Of a stretch of DNA of 33,871 nucleotides, positions 18,787 to 26,901 are shown in pieces. The notes beneath the pieces are model-generated. The model was not told where the DNA came from. It did no database searches and was given only the letters and a program-made list of their open reading frames with translations. The stretch's first letter is position 1. Each line of letters opens with the position of its first letter. The position numbers were made by a program, and so were the translations under genes. The stretch comes from CAZODA01 sp964578485 (GTDB taxonomy: Bacteria; Bacteroidota; Bacteroidia; Bacteroidales; Marinilabiliaceae), in the NCBI GenBank assembly GCA_964578485.1, contig CAZODA010000032.1, positions 1 through 33,871 of the forward strand, given 5' to 3'.

Positions 18787-19276
18787 CCCTTTTTTGCCGG
18801 ATTTTTTGAATTATTTTGTAAAAACTAAATTTGTACGAATTATTTTAGTTCACGCAAAGCATACACCTTGGCGTCTTAGCGTCTTAGCGAGAGAATATTT
18901 CACGCAAAACCCGCTAAAATCAATTATCAGTTATCAGTAAACAGTCATCAATGATCAGTAAACAGTCATCAGTGAAATGTTGAAGAAGTTGAGGACTACG
19001 TCGTTTAGAGTGGTTTAGTTATCAGTTTATAATGTACCCGAAGCATCCTGCTTTGAGAAAAGTTTGAATCATGCAAATAACTCCTCCCGTATTCGGCAAG
19101 CCTCGACGGGAACCTGTACCGGCGCATGTCGGGATTTCGCTGCGCTCAAAAACCCCTCAGTCCTCCGGACAGCTCCCCTTCAAAAGGGGAGCAGTTAGAA
19201 GTGCAACCACAAGGGATTGGCCCTACCGAAACCCAAAACTCGAAACTCAAAACTCGAAATACCTGATGCTTTTAAT
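18787..19276. repeat. Repeat-rich non-coding gap between prfC and the biotin genes
   Basis: No real gene is present. Contents are: a low-complexity stretch with GCGTCTTAGCGTCTTAGCG near 18870; a 21-bp tandem repeat at 18933-18953 and 18954-18974 built on ATCAGTAAACAGTCATCA; a 39-bp sequence at 18988-19026 that recurs at 28482-28520; a TATTCGGCAAGCCTCG motif near 19090 that recurs in variant form near 28626; a hairpin at 19172-19192 (GCTCCCCTT / AAGGGGAGC); and short AAACTCGAAACTC-type repeats up to 19260. The sharing with the 28-kb region marks both as landing sites of the same dispersed repeat family. Confidence 0.75.
18988..19026 (+). repeat. Dispersed 39-bp repeat, copy 1
   Basis: The sequence starting GTTGAGGACTACGTCGTTTA and ending TTATCAGT is repeated at 28482-28520 with one mismatch. 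In both places it follows TCAGT-type short repeats and precedes a CGGCAAGCCTCG hairpin motif. Confidence 0.85.
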
Positions 19277-19786
19277 TTATTGTACTGATTTTATTTCAAT
19301 CAATAATTGCCCATCTTTTACTAAATCATCTTCTTTCACTTCTATTTTCTCAACAATCCCGGCTGCTTCACTTCTTATTTCATTTTCCATCTTCATTGCT
19401 GATAAAACCAATAGGGGAGTGCCTTCTTTAACTTTGTCTCCTTTTTTAACTTTTATCATTACAATTTTCCCCGACATTGGAGCTTTAATATTTTGTTGAG
19501 CTTTTTTCTTGCTGCTACGACCGCTTACTCTGCCGGTAGCAGGTACCACATCAATTTCGAAGTAATTATGTAAGGTGTTGACTTTATAGCTACCGGAATT
19601 ATCGCTGCTAAGCATTTCCATTCCAATGCTGCGACCATTGTATAAAATTGAATAAATACCATCAGCAGCCTTTACTATATCAAGCTGATATATTTTATTT
19701 CCAACAGATACCGTGAAAATATCATTATCCTTTTTAATAACTTTAACAGTCTTTTCTTTACGGCCACTCTTTACTACTACTTTCAT
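19277..19786 (-). CDS. Biotin carboxyl carrier protein of an acyl-CoA carboxylase
   Basis: A 169-residue carrier that holds the biotin moved between biotin carboxylase and carboxyltransferase. The C-terminal biotinyl domain (about 98-168) has the signature SAMKMENE, with Lys132 as the biotinylation site, and the partner half APMSGKI upstream. The N-terminal 85 residues form a beta-rich domain found in carriers of propionyl-CoA carboxylase or methylmalonyl-CoA decarboxylase type, followed by a basic linker (SGRSSKKKAQQ). It lies 61 bases after the biotin carboxylase gene and is probably in the same operon. No carboxyltransferase gene is present on either side, so the acyl-CoA substrate (acetyl, propionyl or methylmalonyl) cannot be told from this window. 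Confidence 0.88.
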   Translation of the reverse strand: MKVVVKSGRKEKTVKVIKKDNDIFTVSVGNKIYQLDIVKAADGIYSILYNGRSIGMEMLSSDNSGSYKVNTLHNYFEIDVVPATGRVSGRSSKKKAQQNIKAPMSGKIVMIKVKKGDKVKEGTPLLVLSAMKMENEIRSEAAGIVEKIEVKEDDLVKDGQLLIEIKSVQ

Positions 19787-19847
19787 TTGAGATTAAATTT
19801 TTCAAATATTAAATACAGAAAAACAAATAATTAATTAAAGTAAAAAA

Positions 19848-21362
19848 TCAATAAGGATTATGACGGAATAGGCGTCCGAAATTTTTCCAGTTTGAATTGG
19901 AACGACTGCTGCTGCTACGTGCAAAATCCATCCGTTTATTTTGTTTGTTCTGGTAATCAAGATAAGCTATAATCATTGCAATATCTTCTATGTCACCCGA
20001 AAAGTAAGATTGATCCAAAAGAAAATCTATATTTTCATCAATAAAATGTGTGTTATAATCACCTTTAATAAAGGATTTCTCCTCCATTATTCTCTGAACA
20101 AAGGAAATATTTGTTTTAACACCGGTTATTTTGTATTCATATAAAGCTCGCTTCATCCTCTTAACAGCTTCTTCACGTGTTGGTGCCCAAATAATTACCT
20201 TGGAAATTAAAGGATCATAATAAACAGGAATTTCATAACCTTTAAAAACATAACCATCTGTTCGAACTCCCAAACCTAAAGGCTCTGTAATATGAAAAAT
20301 AACACCCGGACTCGGGATAAAACCATTTTGTGGATCTTCAGCATAAATCCTCGCCTCAATAGCATGCCCCCTTTGAACTATGTCCCTCTGACGAAAAGGA
20401 AGCTTTTCATTATTGGCAATTTGAATTTGAGCTTTTACAAGATCAATACCGGTAACTCGCTCTGTTATAGGATGCTCTACCTGTAAACGGGTGTTCATTT
20501 CCAGAAAATAAAAATTTCTATCCTTATCAACTAAAAATTCAACAGTACCGGCACCGGAATAATTGACCGATTTTGCGGCTGCAATAGCTTGCTTTGCCAT
20601 TCGCCTACGTAAAAGAGGAGTTACAAAAGGAGAAGGAGTTTCTTCCACAACTTTCTGATGACGACGCTGAACACTGCATTCCCTCTCAAAGAGATGAACG
20701 ATGTTCCCATGATTATCAGCTAAGATCTGAAATTCGATATGACGCGGCTCTACAAGATATTTCTCTAAATAAATTGCATCATCGCCAAAAGCAGTAGCAG
20801 CTTCAGATCGCGCACGGTGATAGGCACTGATTAAATCGGCTTCGGAATTTACTAAACGCATGCCTTTACCACCACCTCCGGCGGAAGCTTTTATCATTAT
20901 GGGATATCCAATGTTGCGGGCAATCTTCATAATGTCAGATTCAGAAGATGGTAAAACTCCGGAACCTGGAACAATAGGAACTTCTGCCTTTAACATTAGC
21001 TCACGAGCTTTCATTTTATCACCCATGGAAATCATCGACTCCGATGAAGGCCCAATGAAAATTAAACCAGCATGCCGTACTTTATCTGCAAAGGCTGAGT
21101 TCTCGGATAAAAATCCATAACCGGGATGTATGGCGCTTGAACGTGATCTTTTTGCAATCTTAATGATCTTATCCATATTAAGGTAGCTCTCTGAAGAAGG
21201 GGAAGGCCCCAAATAATAAGCTTCATCAGCATACCTTACATGCATAGCAGTACGATCAGCATCGGAATAAACAGCCACACTCTTAATGCCCATTTCCCTG
21301 CAGGAACGAATAATCCGTACTGCTATCTCACCACGATTGGCAACCAGAATTTTTTTAATCAT
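19848..21362 (-). CDS. accC: Biotin carboxylase subunit of an acyl-CoA carboxylase
   Basis: Carries out ATP- and bicarbonate-dependent carboxylation of biotin on the carrier encoded just downstream. From the start used here (504 residues) the order is: N-terminal domain MIKKILVANRGEIAVRII, ATP-grasp glycine loop KASAGGGGKGMRLV (158-171), ERECSVQRRHQKVVEE (226-241), and the catalytic EMNTRLQVEHPITE (288-301). All the usual active-site motifs are present. A longer C-terminal tail (about 450-504), ending in a Ser/Arg/Asn-rich stretch, extends beyond the roughly 450 residues of E. coli AccC. The open frame reaches back to 21425, but the ATG at 21362 matches the family N-terminus and lies about 80 bases after a good promoter. 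The symbol accC is by homology; in Bacteroidetes this subunit may serve propionyl- or methylmalonyl-CoA enzymes. Confidence 0.92.
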   Translation of the reverse strand: MIKKILVANRGEIAVRIIRSCREMGIKSVAVYSDADRTAMHVRYADEAYYLGPSPSSESYLNMDKIIKIAKRSRSSAIHPGYGFLSENSAFADKVRHAGLIFIGPSSESMISMGDKMKARELMLKAEVPIVPGSGVLPSSESDIMKIARNIGYPIMIKASAGGGGKGMRLVNSEADLISAYHRARSEAATAFGDDAIYLEKYLVEPRHIEFQILADNHGNIVHLFERECSVQRRHQKVVEETPSPFVTPLLRRRMAKQAIAAAKSVNYSGAGTVEFLVDKDRNFYFLEMNTRLQVEHPITERVTGIDLVKAQIQIANNEKLPFRQRDIVQRGHAIEARIYAEDPQNGFIPSPGVIFHITEPLGLGVRTDGYVFKGYEIPVYYDPLISKVIIWAPTREEAVKRMKRALYEYKITGVKTNISFVQRIMEEKSFIKGDYNTHFIDENIDFLLDQSYFSGDIEDIAMIIAYLDYQNKQNKRMDFARSSSSRSNSNWKNFGRLFRHNPY

Positions 21363-21445
21363 AATAACTTTGATTCGTGTAACTTGGCATTGATTTTTAA
21401 AGATACGTTTATCGAAAAAAATCAATTCTTAACGACTCAGTTTTT

Positions 21446-21478
21446 CAAATATAGAAAAGAAGACGGTAAATAATCAAA
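21446..21478 (-). promoter_or_regulatory. Bacteroidetes-type promoter for the biotin carboxylase operon
   Basis: On the minus strand, TTTG (21478-21475) is followed after 21 bases by TATATTTG (21453-21446). This is a full match to TTTG-N19-21-TAnnTTTG. Transcription should start near 21440, leaving an approximately 78-base leader before the ATG at 21362. Confidence 0.65.
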
Positions 21479-21863
21479 AAATTACTACTATTTATTTTAT
21501 TGTAACAATCGACAAGGAATAATAATATAGGCATAAGTCCTATGAGTTTATTGCTGTTAGCAGGCTTTTTAAACTGTTTTTTATCTTAAAAAATAGTCTG
21601 TACAATTAAATTCAGAAATTTAATTGTTTGAACAAAACATTGATTGGCAGAGTTTAATTCTAACTTGCTTTATTCCTGCTAAATCAAGAATAAAAAAAGG
21701 TAAGTGATCAATATTTGAGTATTTGTGCCTTTTAAAAAGGCAAATAATTTAAATTAATATATATAACTTGTGAAATATAATTCTATCTAAGTCAATGAAA
21801 CAGCTTGATGAAGAATTTGATTTATCAGATAAACAGTTGTAAGGATCATAACAAATACTAATT
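21479..21863. other. Divergent intergenic region with two inverted repeats
   Basis: This gap separates the minus-strand biotin operon from the plus-strand methyltransferase gene. It holds a perfect 10-bp inverted repeat with a 4-base loop (CAATTAAATT 21603-21612, AATTTAATTG 21617-21626) and a second one (GCCTTTT 21727-21733, AAAAGGC 21735-21741) about 120 bases before the methyltransferase start. Either could be an operator or a weak hairpin. No exact TAnnTTTG element was found on the plus strand and no protein-coding frame was recognised. Confidence 0.4.
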
Positions 21864-23045
21864 TTGCAATCTTTATCATCTTTAAAACAACTTGAATTGA
21901 AACTTGTTGCAAAAACATTTCATGGCCTGGAAACAATATTGGCCCAAGAAATTAAGGAATTGGGTGGCCGCGATATTAATATTTTGAATAGGGCAGTTTC
22001 CTTTGAAGCAGATAAGGAGTTACTTTATAAAAGTAATCTTAATTTGAGAACAGCCTTAAGAATTCTCCAACCAATTGCTACATTTTATGCCCGCGATGAA
22101 CAGCAATTATATAAAAATGTGAAAAAAATAAATTGGGAACTTTATTTGAAAAATGATCAAACCCTTGCTGTTGACTCAGTAGCTTTTTCAACAACTTTTA
22201 AACATTCAAAATTTGTTGCTCTAAAGGTTAAAGATGCTGTTTGTGATCAGTTTAGGGAGAATACCGGAATTCGACCATCTGTGGATGTGAAAAATCCTGA
22301 TCTATTGATTAATGTCCATATATCAAATGAAAATGTTACACTTTCCTTAGATAGCTCAGGTGGGCCGCTCAATAGGAGAGGATATCGTACAAATAAACAT
22401 CCCGCACCAATAAATGAGGTGCTGGCTGCCGGTATGATACTATTATCGGCTTGGGATAAAAAACAAGCTTTTATAGATCCTATGTGTGGCTCGGGTACTA
22501 TTGTCATGGAAGCTGCTATGATTGCCGCACAGATTGCCCCCAATATTAAAAGGAAAGAATTTGGCTTTATGAAATGGAGAAATTTCGATGCCAAGCTATG
22601 GAAAAAAGTTGTGGAAGAAAGTAAGGCTAAAATCATCAGACCCGATTGTCGCATTACAGGAAGTGATATTTCATCCGCCTTTATTGATGTTGCACGTCAA
22701 TCAGCATTAGATTTCGGTTTAAAACAATATATAGATTTTAGAGTGCTTCCATTTTCAAGATTGAAGGCAAACTCGCATAAAGGAGTTATTATAACGAATC
22801 CTCCTTATGATGAGCGTATTAAAAGTAAAGATATAGTAGCTTTGTATGAGGAAATAGGAACGCAGCTTAAACATCAATTTCCCGGCTGGGAAGCGTGGAT
22901 AATTAGTGCCGGTAAAGAAGCTATGAAAATGATAGGCTTAAAACCTTCAAAAAAAATAGTTTTATATAATGGCGCATTAGAATGTAGTTATCAAAAATTC
23001 AGCCTTTATCAGGGAAGTCTTAAAAAAACAAAAGCATCAAATTAA
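21864..23045 (+). CDS. THUMP-domain class I SAM-dependent RNA methyltransferase (RlmL/Trm14-like)
   Basis: A 393-residue RNA guanine-N2 methyltransferase of the THUMP-UPF0020 family, the same type as the N-terminal half of E. coli RlmL, which makes m2G2445 in 23S rRNA. The N-terminal ferredoxin-like/THUMP region (about 10-160) begins LVAKTFHGLETILAQEI. The Rossmann methyltransferase domain contains the SAM-binding DPMCGSGTIVMEAAMIA (205-221) and the catalytic NPPYDERI (312-319). The start is unusual. An in-frame stop at 21849-21851 leaves only TTG at 21864 (or ATT/ATA just before it), and the first internal ATG is far inside the domain. AAGGATC at 21841-21847 is a possible ribosome site. It lacks the second methyltransferase domain of RlmL, as is normal for Bacteroidetes. 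It is co-oriented with the next two genes. Confidence 0.9.
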   Translation: MQSLSSLKQLELKLVAKTFHGLETILAQEIKELGGRDINILNRAVSFEADKELLYKSNLNLRTALRILQPIATFYARDEQQLYKNVKKINWELYLKNDQTLAVDSVAFSTTFKHSKFVALKVKDAVCDQFRENTGIRPSVDVKNPDLLINVHISNENVTLSLDSSGGPLNRRGYRTNKHPAPINEVLAAGMILLSAWDKKQAFIDPMCGSGTIVMEAAMIAAQIAPNIKRKEFGFMKWRNFDAKLWKKVVEESKAKIIRPDCRITGSDISSAFIDVARQSALDFGLKQYIDFRVLPFSRLKANSHKGVIITNPPYDERIKSKDIVALYEEIGTQLKHQFPGWEAWIISAGKEAMKMIGLKPSKKIVLYNGALECSYQKFSLYQGSLKKTKASN

Positions 23046-23082
23046 TAATTAATATTAATGAGCAGAATTTAATCTATAAATT

Positions 23083-23547
23083 ATGAGTAAAGTAATAATT
23101 AACAGCTTTGATGAACTTGAAAAATTGGTGGGACATGAACTTGGTGTTTCTCAATTTCATACTATTACACAGGAACAAATTAATGCTTTTGCCGATGCAA
23201 CACTTGATCATCAATGGATACATATCGACAGAGAAAAAGCAAAAACAGAATCACCCTTTGGAGATACCATAGCTCACGGCTATCTTACACTTGCAATATT
23301 GCCATATCTTTGGAATCAAATAGTAGAAGTTGGAAATTTAAAACTTCAAGTAAATTATGGTATAGAAAAATTCAAATTTAATGAAGCAGTTACCGTCAAT
23401 AGTAAAGTACGACTTGTAGCACGTGTTATTAGTGCCGTTAATTTGCGAGGAATCACTAAGGCAAATATTGGAGTGAAACTTGAAATAGAAGGAAATAAAA
23501 AACCTGCTTATGAAGGTGAAATAGTATTTTTATATCATTTTAAATAA
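23083..23547 (+). CDS. MaoC-like (R)-specific enoyl-CoA hydratase
   Basis: A 154-residue single hot-dog-fold hydratase of the MaoC/NodN type, which typically hydrates trans-2-enoyl-CoA. The catalytic region is FADATLDHQWIHIDREKA, with Asp42 and His47 in the D-x-x-x-x-H hydratase-2 pattern; the more common Asn-Pro between them is replaced here. It is followed by PFGDTIAHGYLTL, the second conserved motif. The length is normal and no signal peptide is present, so it should be cytoplasmic. It starts 37 bases after the methyltransferase stop and precedes the M48 protease gene, suggesting a shared transcript without an obvious common pathway. Confidence 0.88.
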   Translation: MSKVIINSFDELEKLVGHELGVSQFHTITQEQINAFADATLDHQWIHIDREKAKTESPFGDTIAHGYLTLAILPYLWNQIVEVGNLKLQVNYGIEKFKFNEAVTVNSKVRLVARVISAVNLRGITKANIGVKLEIEGNKKPAYEGEIVFLYHFK

Positions 23548-23609
23548 TTCCCTAAATTGTGTAAATTTATAATGCTAATATTTTCCATAATCAGATCTTA
23601 ATAAAAGCT

Positions 23610-24407
23610 ATGAAAACTTTTAAATTTGCTGTTTCTTTCTTTATCCTCACCCTTGTTACTTCATCCTGTAATGATGGCAAAGTAAACTTTTTCAGCTTAA
23701 GCCAGGATGTCCAATTTGGGCAGGAAGTTGTGCAGGAATTATTGTATGGTCCTGAAAGTTATAATGTTTTAAATAGAAATGAATATCCGCAGGCTTATGC
23801 TTACTTGGAAAAAATCAGTACTAAAATCCGACAATCCGGAAAGCTTAGATACGCCAATGATTTTGAATGGGATATTTATATAATAGATGAAAATGTGCTG
23901 AATGCCTTTGCATTGCCCGGAGGTCCGACTTTCTTTTATACAGGACTTCTTAAATATCTCGATGATGAAGCATCGCTTGCAGGTGTTATGGGACATGAAA
24001 TGGCACATGTTGACAGGCGACACTCGACAAACCGAATGACTAAGGCCTATGGCTTGCAGGTTTTATTGTCGATGTTATTGGGCGAAGATCCTTCACTTAC
24101 CGCACAAATTGCAGCCGAATTGGCCGCAGGAGCCGCTATGCTGGCATATAGCAGAGATGATGAATATGAAGCCGATGAATATGCTGTTAAATACCTATAC
24201 GAAACAGATTATGACGCAAGAGGTGTCGCATATTTCTTTGAGAAAATGGAAGTGCAGAAAGAAGCAAAATGGATGATTTATTTTAGTACCCATCCACATC
24301 CACATGATAGAATTGATAAAGTATATAAACTACACAATAAATTAGGTGGGAAAGTAGGGCAAAAATTCACTTCCGAATATGAAGAATTTAAAAAAACTTT
24401 ACCATAG
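23610..24407 (+). CDS. M48 family metalloprotease, probable lipoprotein
   Basis: A 265-residue zinc metalloprotease of the M48 type found in the periplasm (BepA/YfgC- and LoiP-like), likely involved in envelope protein quality control. The N-terminus is a lipoprotein-type signal (hydrophobic core then VTSSC, Cys20). The zinc motif HEMAH has His129, Glu130 and His133, and the third ligand is Glu187 in EADEYAVKYL. LPGGPTFFYTGLL, just before the zinc helix, is typical of the family. No TPR extension is present, so it is a short, protease-domain-only form. The STHPHPHDRI motif near the C-terminus is also standard for the family. It follows the MaoC-like gene by 62 bases. Confidence 0.92.
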   Translation: MKTFKFAVSFFILTLVTSSCNDGKVNFFSLSQDVQFGQEVVQELLYGPESYNVLNRNEYPQAYAYLEKISTKIRQSGKLRYANDFEWDIYIIDENVLNAFALPGGPTFFYTGLLKYLDDEASLAGVMGHEMAHVDRRHSTNRMTKAYGLQVLLSMLLGEDPSLTAQIAAELAAGAAMLAYSRDDEYEADEYAVKYLYETDYDARGVAYFFEKMEVQKEAKWMIYFSTHPHPHDRIDKVYKLHNKLGGKVGQKFTSEYEEFKKTLP

Positions 24408-24436
24408 CTAAGCAGCTTGTCTTATGTTGATGTTGA

Positions 24437-24466
24437 AATAACTTTTGTTTTTTTACAAAAGTTATT
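24437..24466. terminator. Perfect inverted repeat after the M48 gene
   Basis: AATAACTTTTGT (24437-24448) and ACAAAAGTTATT (24455-24466) form a 12-bp perfect stem with a six-T loop, 30 bases after the M48 stop. No T-run follows the stem, so it is not a classical intrinsic terminator, but it sits where the transcript should end. Confidence 0.4.
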
Positions 24467-24606
24467 ATGTGAAATTCTCTAATAGGAAATCTTTATATTG
24501 TTTCCATTAAACCTCTATTATACAAATAATTGTAAGGCAAGGTTTTTTATATCATTAAAAATGTTATAATTAATGACTTGCAATTATAAAATACTGTCAT
24601 TTTATT

Positions 24607-25770
24607 ATGAAACAAATTATTACTTCAGAACCAATTCCAATAAAAATATGGACCGATGATATAGATGATGGTGCCTTGGAGCAGGCTAAAAATCTTGCGA
24701 ATCTTGAATTTGCATTTCATCATATTGCTTTAATGCCTGATGTTCATCTTGGCTTTGGTATGCCCATTGGTGGTGTTATGGCCACTAAGGGGGTTGTAAT
24801 ACCAAATGCCGTAGGAGTGGACATAGGATGTGGAGTTTGTGCTGTTCCCACCGGATTGAGGGAAATAGATCCTAAAACATTAAGGAAAGTTATGGCTGCC
24901 ATAAGGAAAAAGATTCCACTGGGAAGATATAGCCATAAAATGATGCAAAATATTAAATTGATGCCTAAGTGGAAAAATTTGCCTCCCATTGTGGAAAGAG
25001 AATTTGATAAAGCTCGTACGCAAGTGGGAACCCTTGGAGGAGGAAATCATTTTATTGAAATTCAACGGGGAGAGGATAATTTTATATGGATCATGATACA
25101 TTCGGGCAGTAGGAATCTTGGAAAAACTGTTGCAGATCATTATAATAATATTGCTCGTAAGCTCAATAAAAAATGGCAATCAGATATTCCGCCCTCATGG
25201 GATCTTGCATATCTGCCTCTTGATACAGAAGAAGCAAAAAATTACTTGAGTGAAATGAATTATTGCATTGATTTTGCTTTTGCAAATAGAAGTTTAATGA
25301 TGCAATTTGTGCAGGATGCTTTCAACGAAGTTTTAAATAAAAAAATCTCCTTTGGTGGTCTTATTAATATAGCCCATAATTATGCCGCCTTTGAAACGCA
25401 TTATGGAGAGAAATTGTTGGTGCATCGTAAAGGGGCTACACGTGCTTATAAAGGTGAAACTGGATTAATTCCGGGTTCGCAGGGTACTGCTTCGTTCATA
25501 GTGGAAGGTTTGGGAAATGAAGAAAGCTTTATGTCGTGTTCGCACGGTGCCGGTCGTAGATTAGGCAGAAGGCAGGCACAAAGAGAATTGGATTTTTATG
25601 AGGAAGTGAAAAAACTTGAAGAAAAGGGAATTATACATGCTATTCGTCATCAAAGGGATCTTGATGAAGCTGCGAGTGCATATAAAGATATTAATGAAGT
25701 AATGGAAAATCAAAGTGACCTGGTAAAAATAAAACTAAAACTTGAACCACTTGCTGTAATCAAAGGATAA
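24607..25770 (+). CDS. rtcB: RtcB family RNA ligase
   Basis: A 387-residue RtcB-type ligase that joins 2',3'-cyclic phosphate or 3'-phosphate RNA ends to 5'-OH ends through a GMP-histidine intermediate. All the metal and nucleotide ligands can be placed: Asp72 and Cys75 in VDIGCG, His148 in GGGNHF, His165 in IHSGSR, His257 in NIAHNY, and the nucleotidylated His313 in SHGAGR. The protein is shorter than archaeal RtcB (about 480 residues), as in the bacterial RtcB subfamily used in RNA repair. No archease (the RtcB activator) gene is present nearby. The gene stands alone: about 200 bases separate it from the M48 gene, and it converges with sucD 36 bases downstream. Confidence 0.93.
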   Translation: MKQIITSEPIPIKIWTDDIDDGALEQAKNLANLEFAFHHIALMPDVHLGFGMPIGGVMATKGVVIPNAVGVDIGCGVCAVPTGLREIDPKTLRKVMAAIRKKIPLGRYSHKMMQNIKLMPKWKNLPPIVEREFDKARTQVGTLGGGNHFIEIQRGEDNFIWIMIHSGSRNLGKTVADHYNNIARKLNKKWQSDIPPSWDLAYLPLDTEEAKNYLSEMNYCIDFAFANRSLMMQFVQDAFNEVLNKKISFGGLINIAHNYAAFETHYGEKLLVHRKGATRAYKGETGLIPGSQGTASFIVEGLGNEESFMSCSHGAGRRLGRRQAQRELDFYEEVKKLEEKGIIHAIRHQRDLDEAASAYKDINEVMENQSDLVKIKLKLEPLAVIKG

Positions 25771-25806
25771 GAATTATTAAGAAATCTTACTATGGTCTGA
25801 TGATTG

Positions 25807-26685
25807 CTAAGTGTTGAGCTTCATTGTATTATACATGGTTTTGCCTATGTAAGCAGGATTTTGTACTACATGTATGCCGGCAGCTTCCATAATCTGCATC
25901 TTTGCTGCCGCCGTTTCATTTTCACTTCCAATAATGGCACCTGCATGCCCCATCCTTCTGCCGGGAGGGGCTGTCTGACCGGCAATAAAACCAACAACCG
26001 GCTTACTGCCTGCTTCCTTTATCCATTGGGCGGCAGTAATTTCCATGTCACCACCAATTTCACCTATCATCACTATGCCTTCAGTTTCATCATCTTCCAT
26101 CAATAATTTTATTGCCTCTAAAATTGTTGTTCCTATAATAGGATCTCCACCAACACCTATACAGGTGCTTTGACCCAAACCTAATTTGGTGAGCTGATCA
26201 ACAGCTTCGTAGGTGAGTGTGCCGGAACGACTGATTACTCCAATATTCCCTTGCTTATGAATAAATCCGGGCATAATTCCTGCCTTAGCCTTCCCCGGAG
26301 AAATTATCCCGGGTGAATTTGGACCCACTAAAATGACCTCTTTGTCGGAAATAAAGGATTTTACCTTTATCATATCAGAAATAGGAATCCCTTCTGTAAT
26401 GGTAATAATCACAGAAATACCGGCATCAGCTGCTTCCATAATTGCATCAGCAGCAAAAGCCGGTGGGACAAAAATTACGGAGGTGGCGGCTCCTGTTGAT
26501 TTTACAGCTAAATCAACACTATTAAAAACCGGCAAATCAAGATGCATACTGCCACCTTTCCCAGGTGTTACTCCGCCAACAACTTGTGTTCCATATTCAA
26601 GCATTTGAAGGGCATGAAAACTACCTTCACTGCCGGTAATACCTTGTATTATAACTTTTGAATTCTCATCTAATAATACACTCAT
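25807..26685 (-). CDS. sucD: Succinate-CoA ligase, alpha subunit
   Basis: The CoA-binding and phosphohistidine subunit of succinyl-CoA synthetase (TCA cycle), 292 residues and full length. The N-terminal Rossmann CoA-binding part has IIQGITGSEGSFHALQMLEY and GGVTPGKGG. The active-site histidine is His247 in GRRMGHAGAI. One oddity is GPNSPG at 121-126: most bacterial SucD proteins have Cys in place of Ser124. The beta subunit gene sucC, which usually sits directly upstream, is not here; upstream lies the divergent mnmE gene. Separation of sucC and sucD is known in some Bacteroidetes, so this is not a sign of decay. It converges with rtcB. Confidence 0.95.
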   Translation of the reverse strand: MSVLLDENSKVIIQGITGSEGSFHALQMLEYGTQVVGGVTPGKGGSMHLDLPVFNSVDLAVKSTGAATSVIFVPPAFAADAIMEAADAGISVIITITEGIPISDMIKVKSFISDKEVILVGPNSPGIISPGKAKAGIMPGFIHKQGNIGVISRSGTLTYEAVDQLTKLGLGQSTCIGVGGDPIIGTTILEAIKLLMEDDETEGIVMIGEIGGDMEITAAQWIKEAGSKPVVGFIAGQTAPPGRRMGHAGAIIGSENETAAAKMQIMEAAGIHVVQNPAYIGKTMYNTMKLNT

Positions 26686-26879
26686 CCTGCTATGATTTTA
26701 ATTGTATATGGAAATAATATTTTTGTTTTTAAAAATATTAAATTATTTATGCAATGTCATTAGAATAGTAATATTCTTATTCTTTTTTGAACTGTTTAAA
26801 CATTATTAGTTAGAGAACAGTTCATAGTGCCAATTTGTTAAAGATATCCCGAGCAAATTTAATATTTAGCTAAAAGTTG

Positions 26880-26887
26880 TAGCTTTG
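26880..26887 (+). promoter_or_regulatory. Possible -7 promoter element for mnmE
   Basis: TAGCTTTG matches the TAnnTTTG consensus and lies 14 bases before the mnmE ATG, implying a very short leader. No TTTG occurs at the -33 position, so the call is tentative. Confidence 0.4.
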
Positions 26888-26901
26888 TAAATTAAAAGAT
26901 C

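Noticed and set aside
19071..19499. A 142-codon plus-strand open frame
   Set aside because: It runs through non-coding repeats and then antisense to the biotin carrier gene, and its product has no protein-like features.
21363..21425. The longer N-terminus for the biotin carboxylase (start at 21425)
   Set aside because: The extra 21 residues do not belong to the family; the ATG at 21362 gives the standard MIKKILVANRGEIA start.
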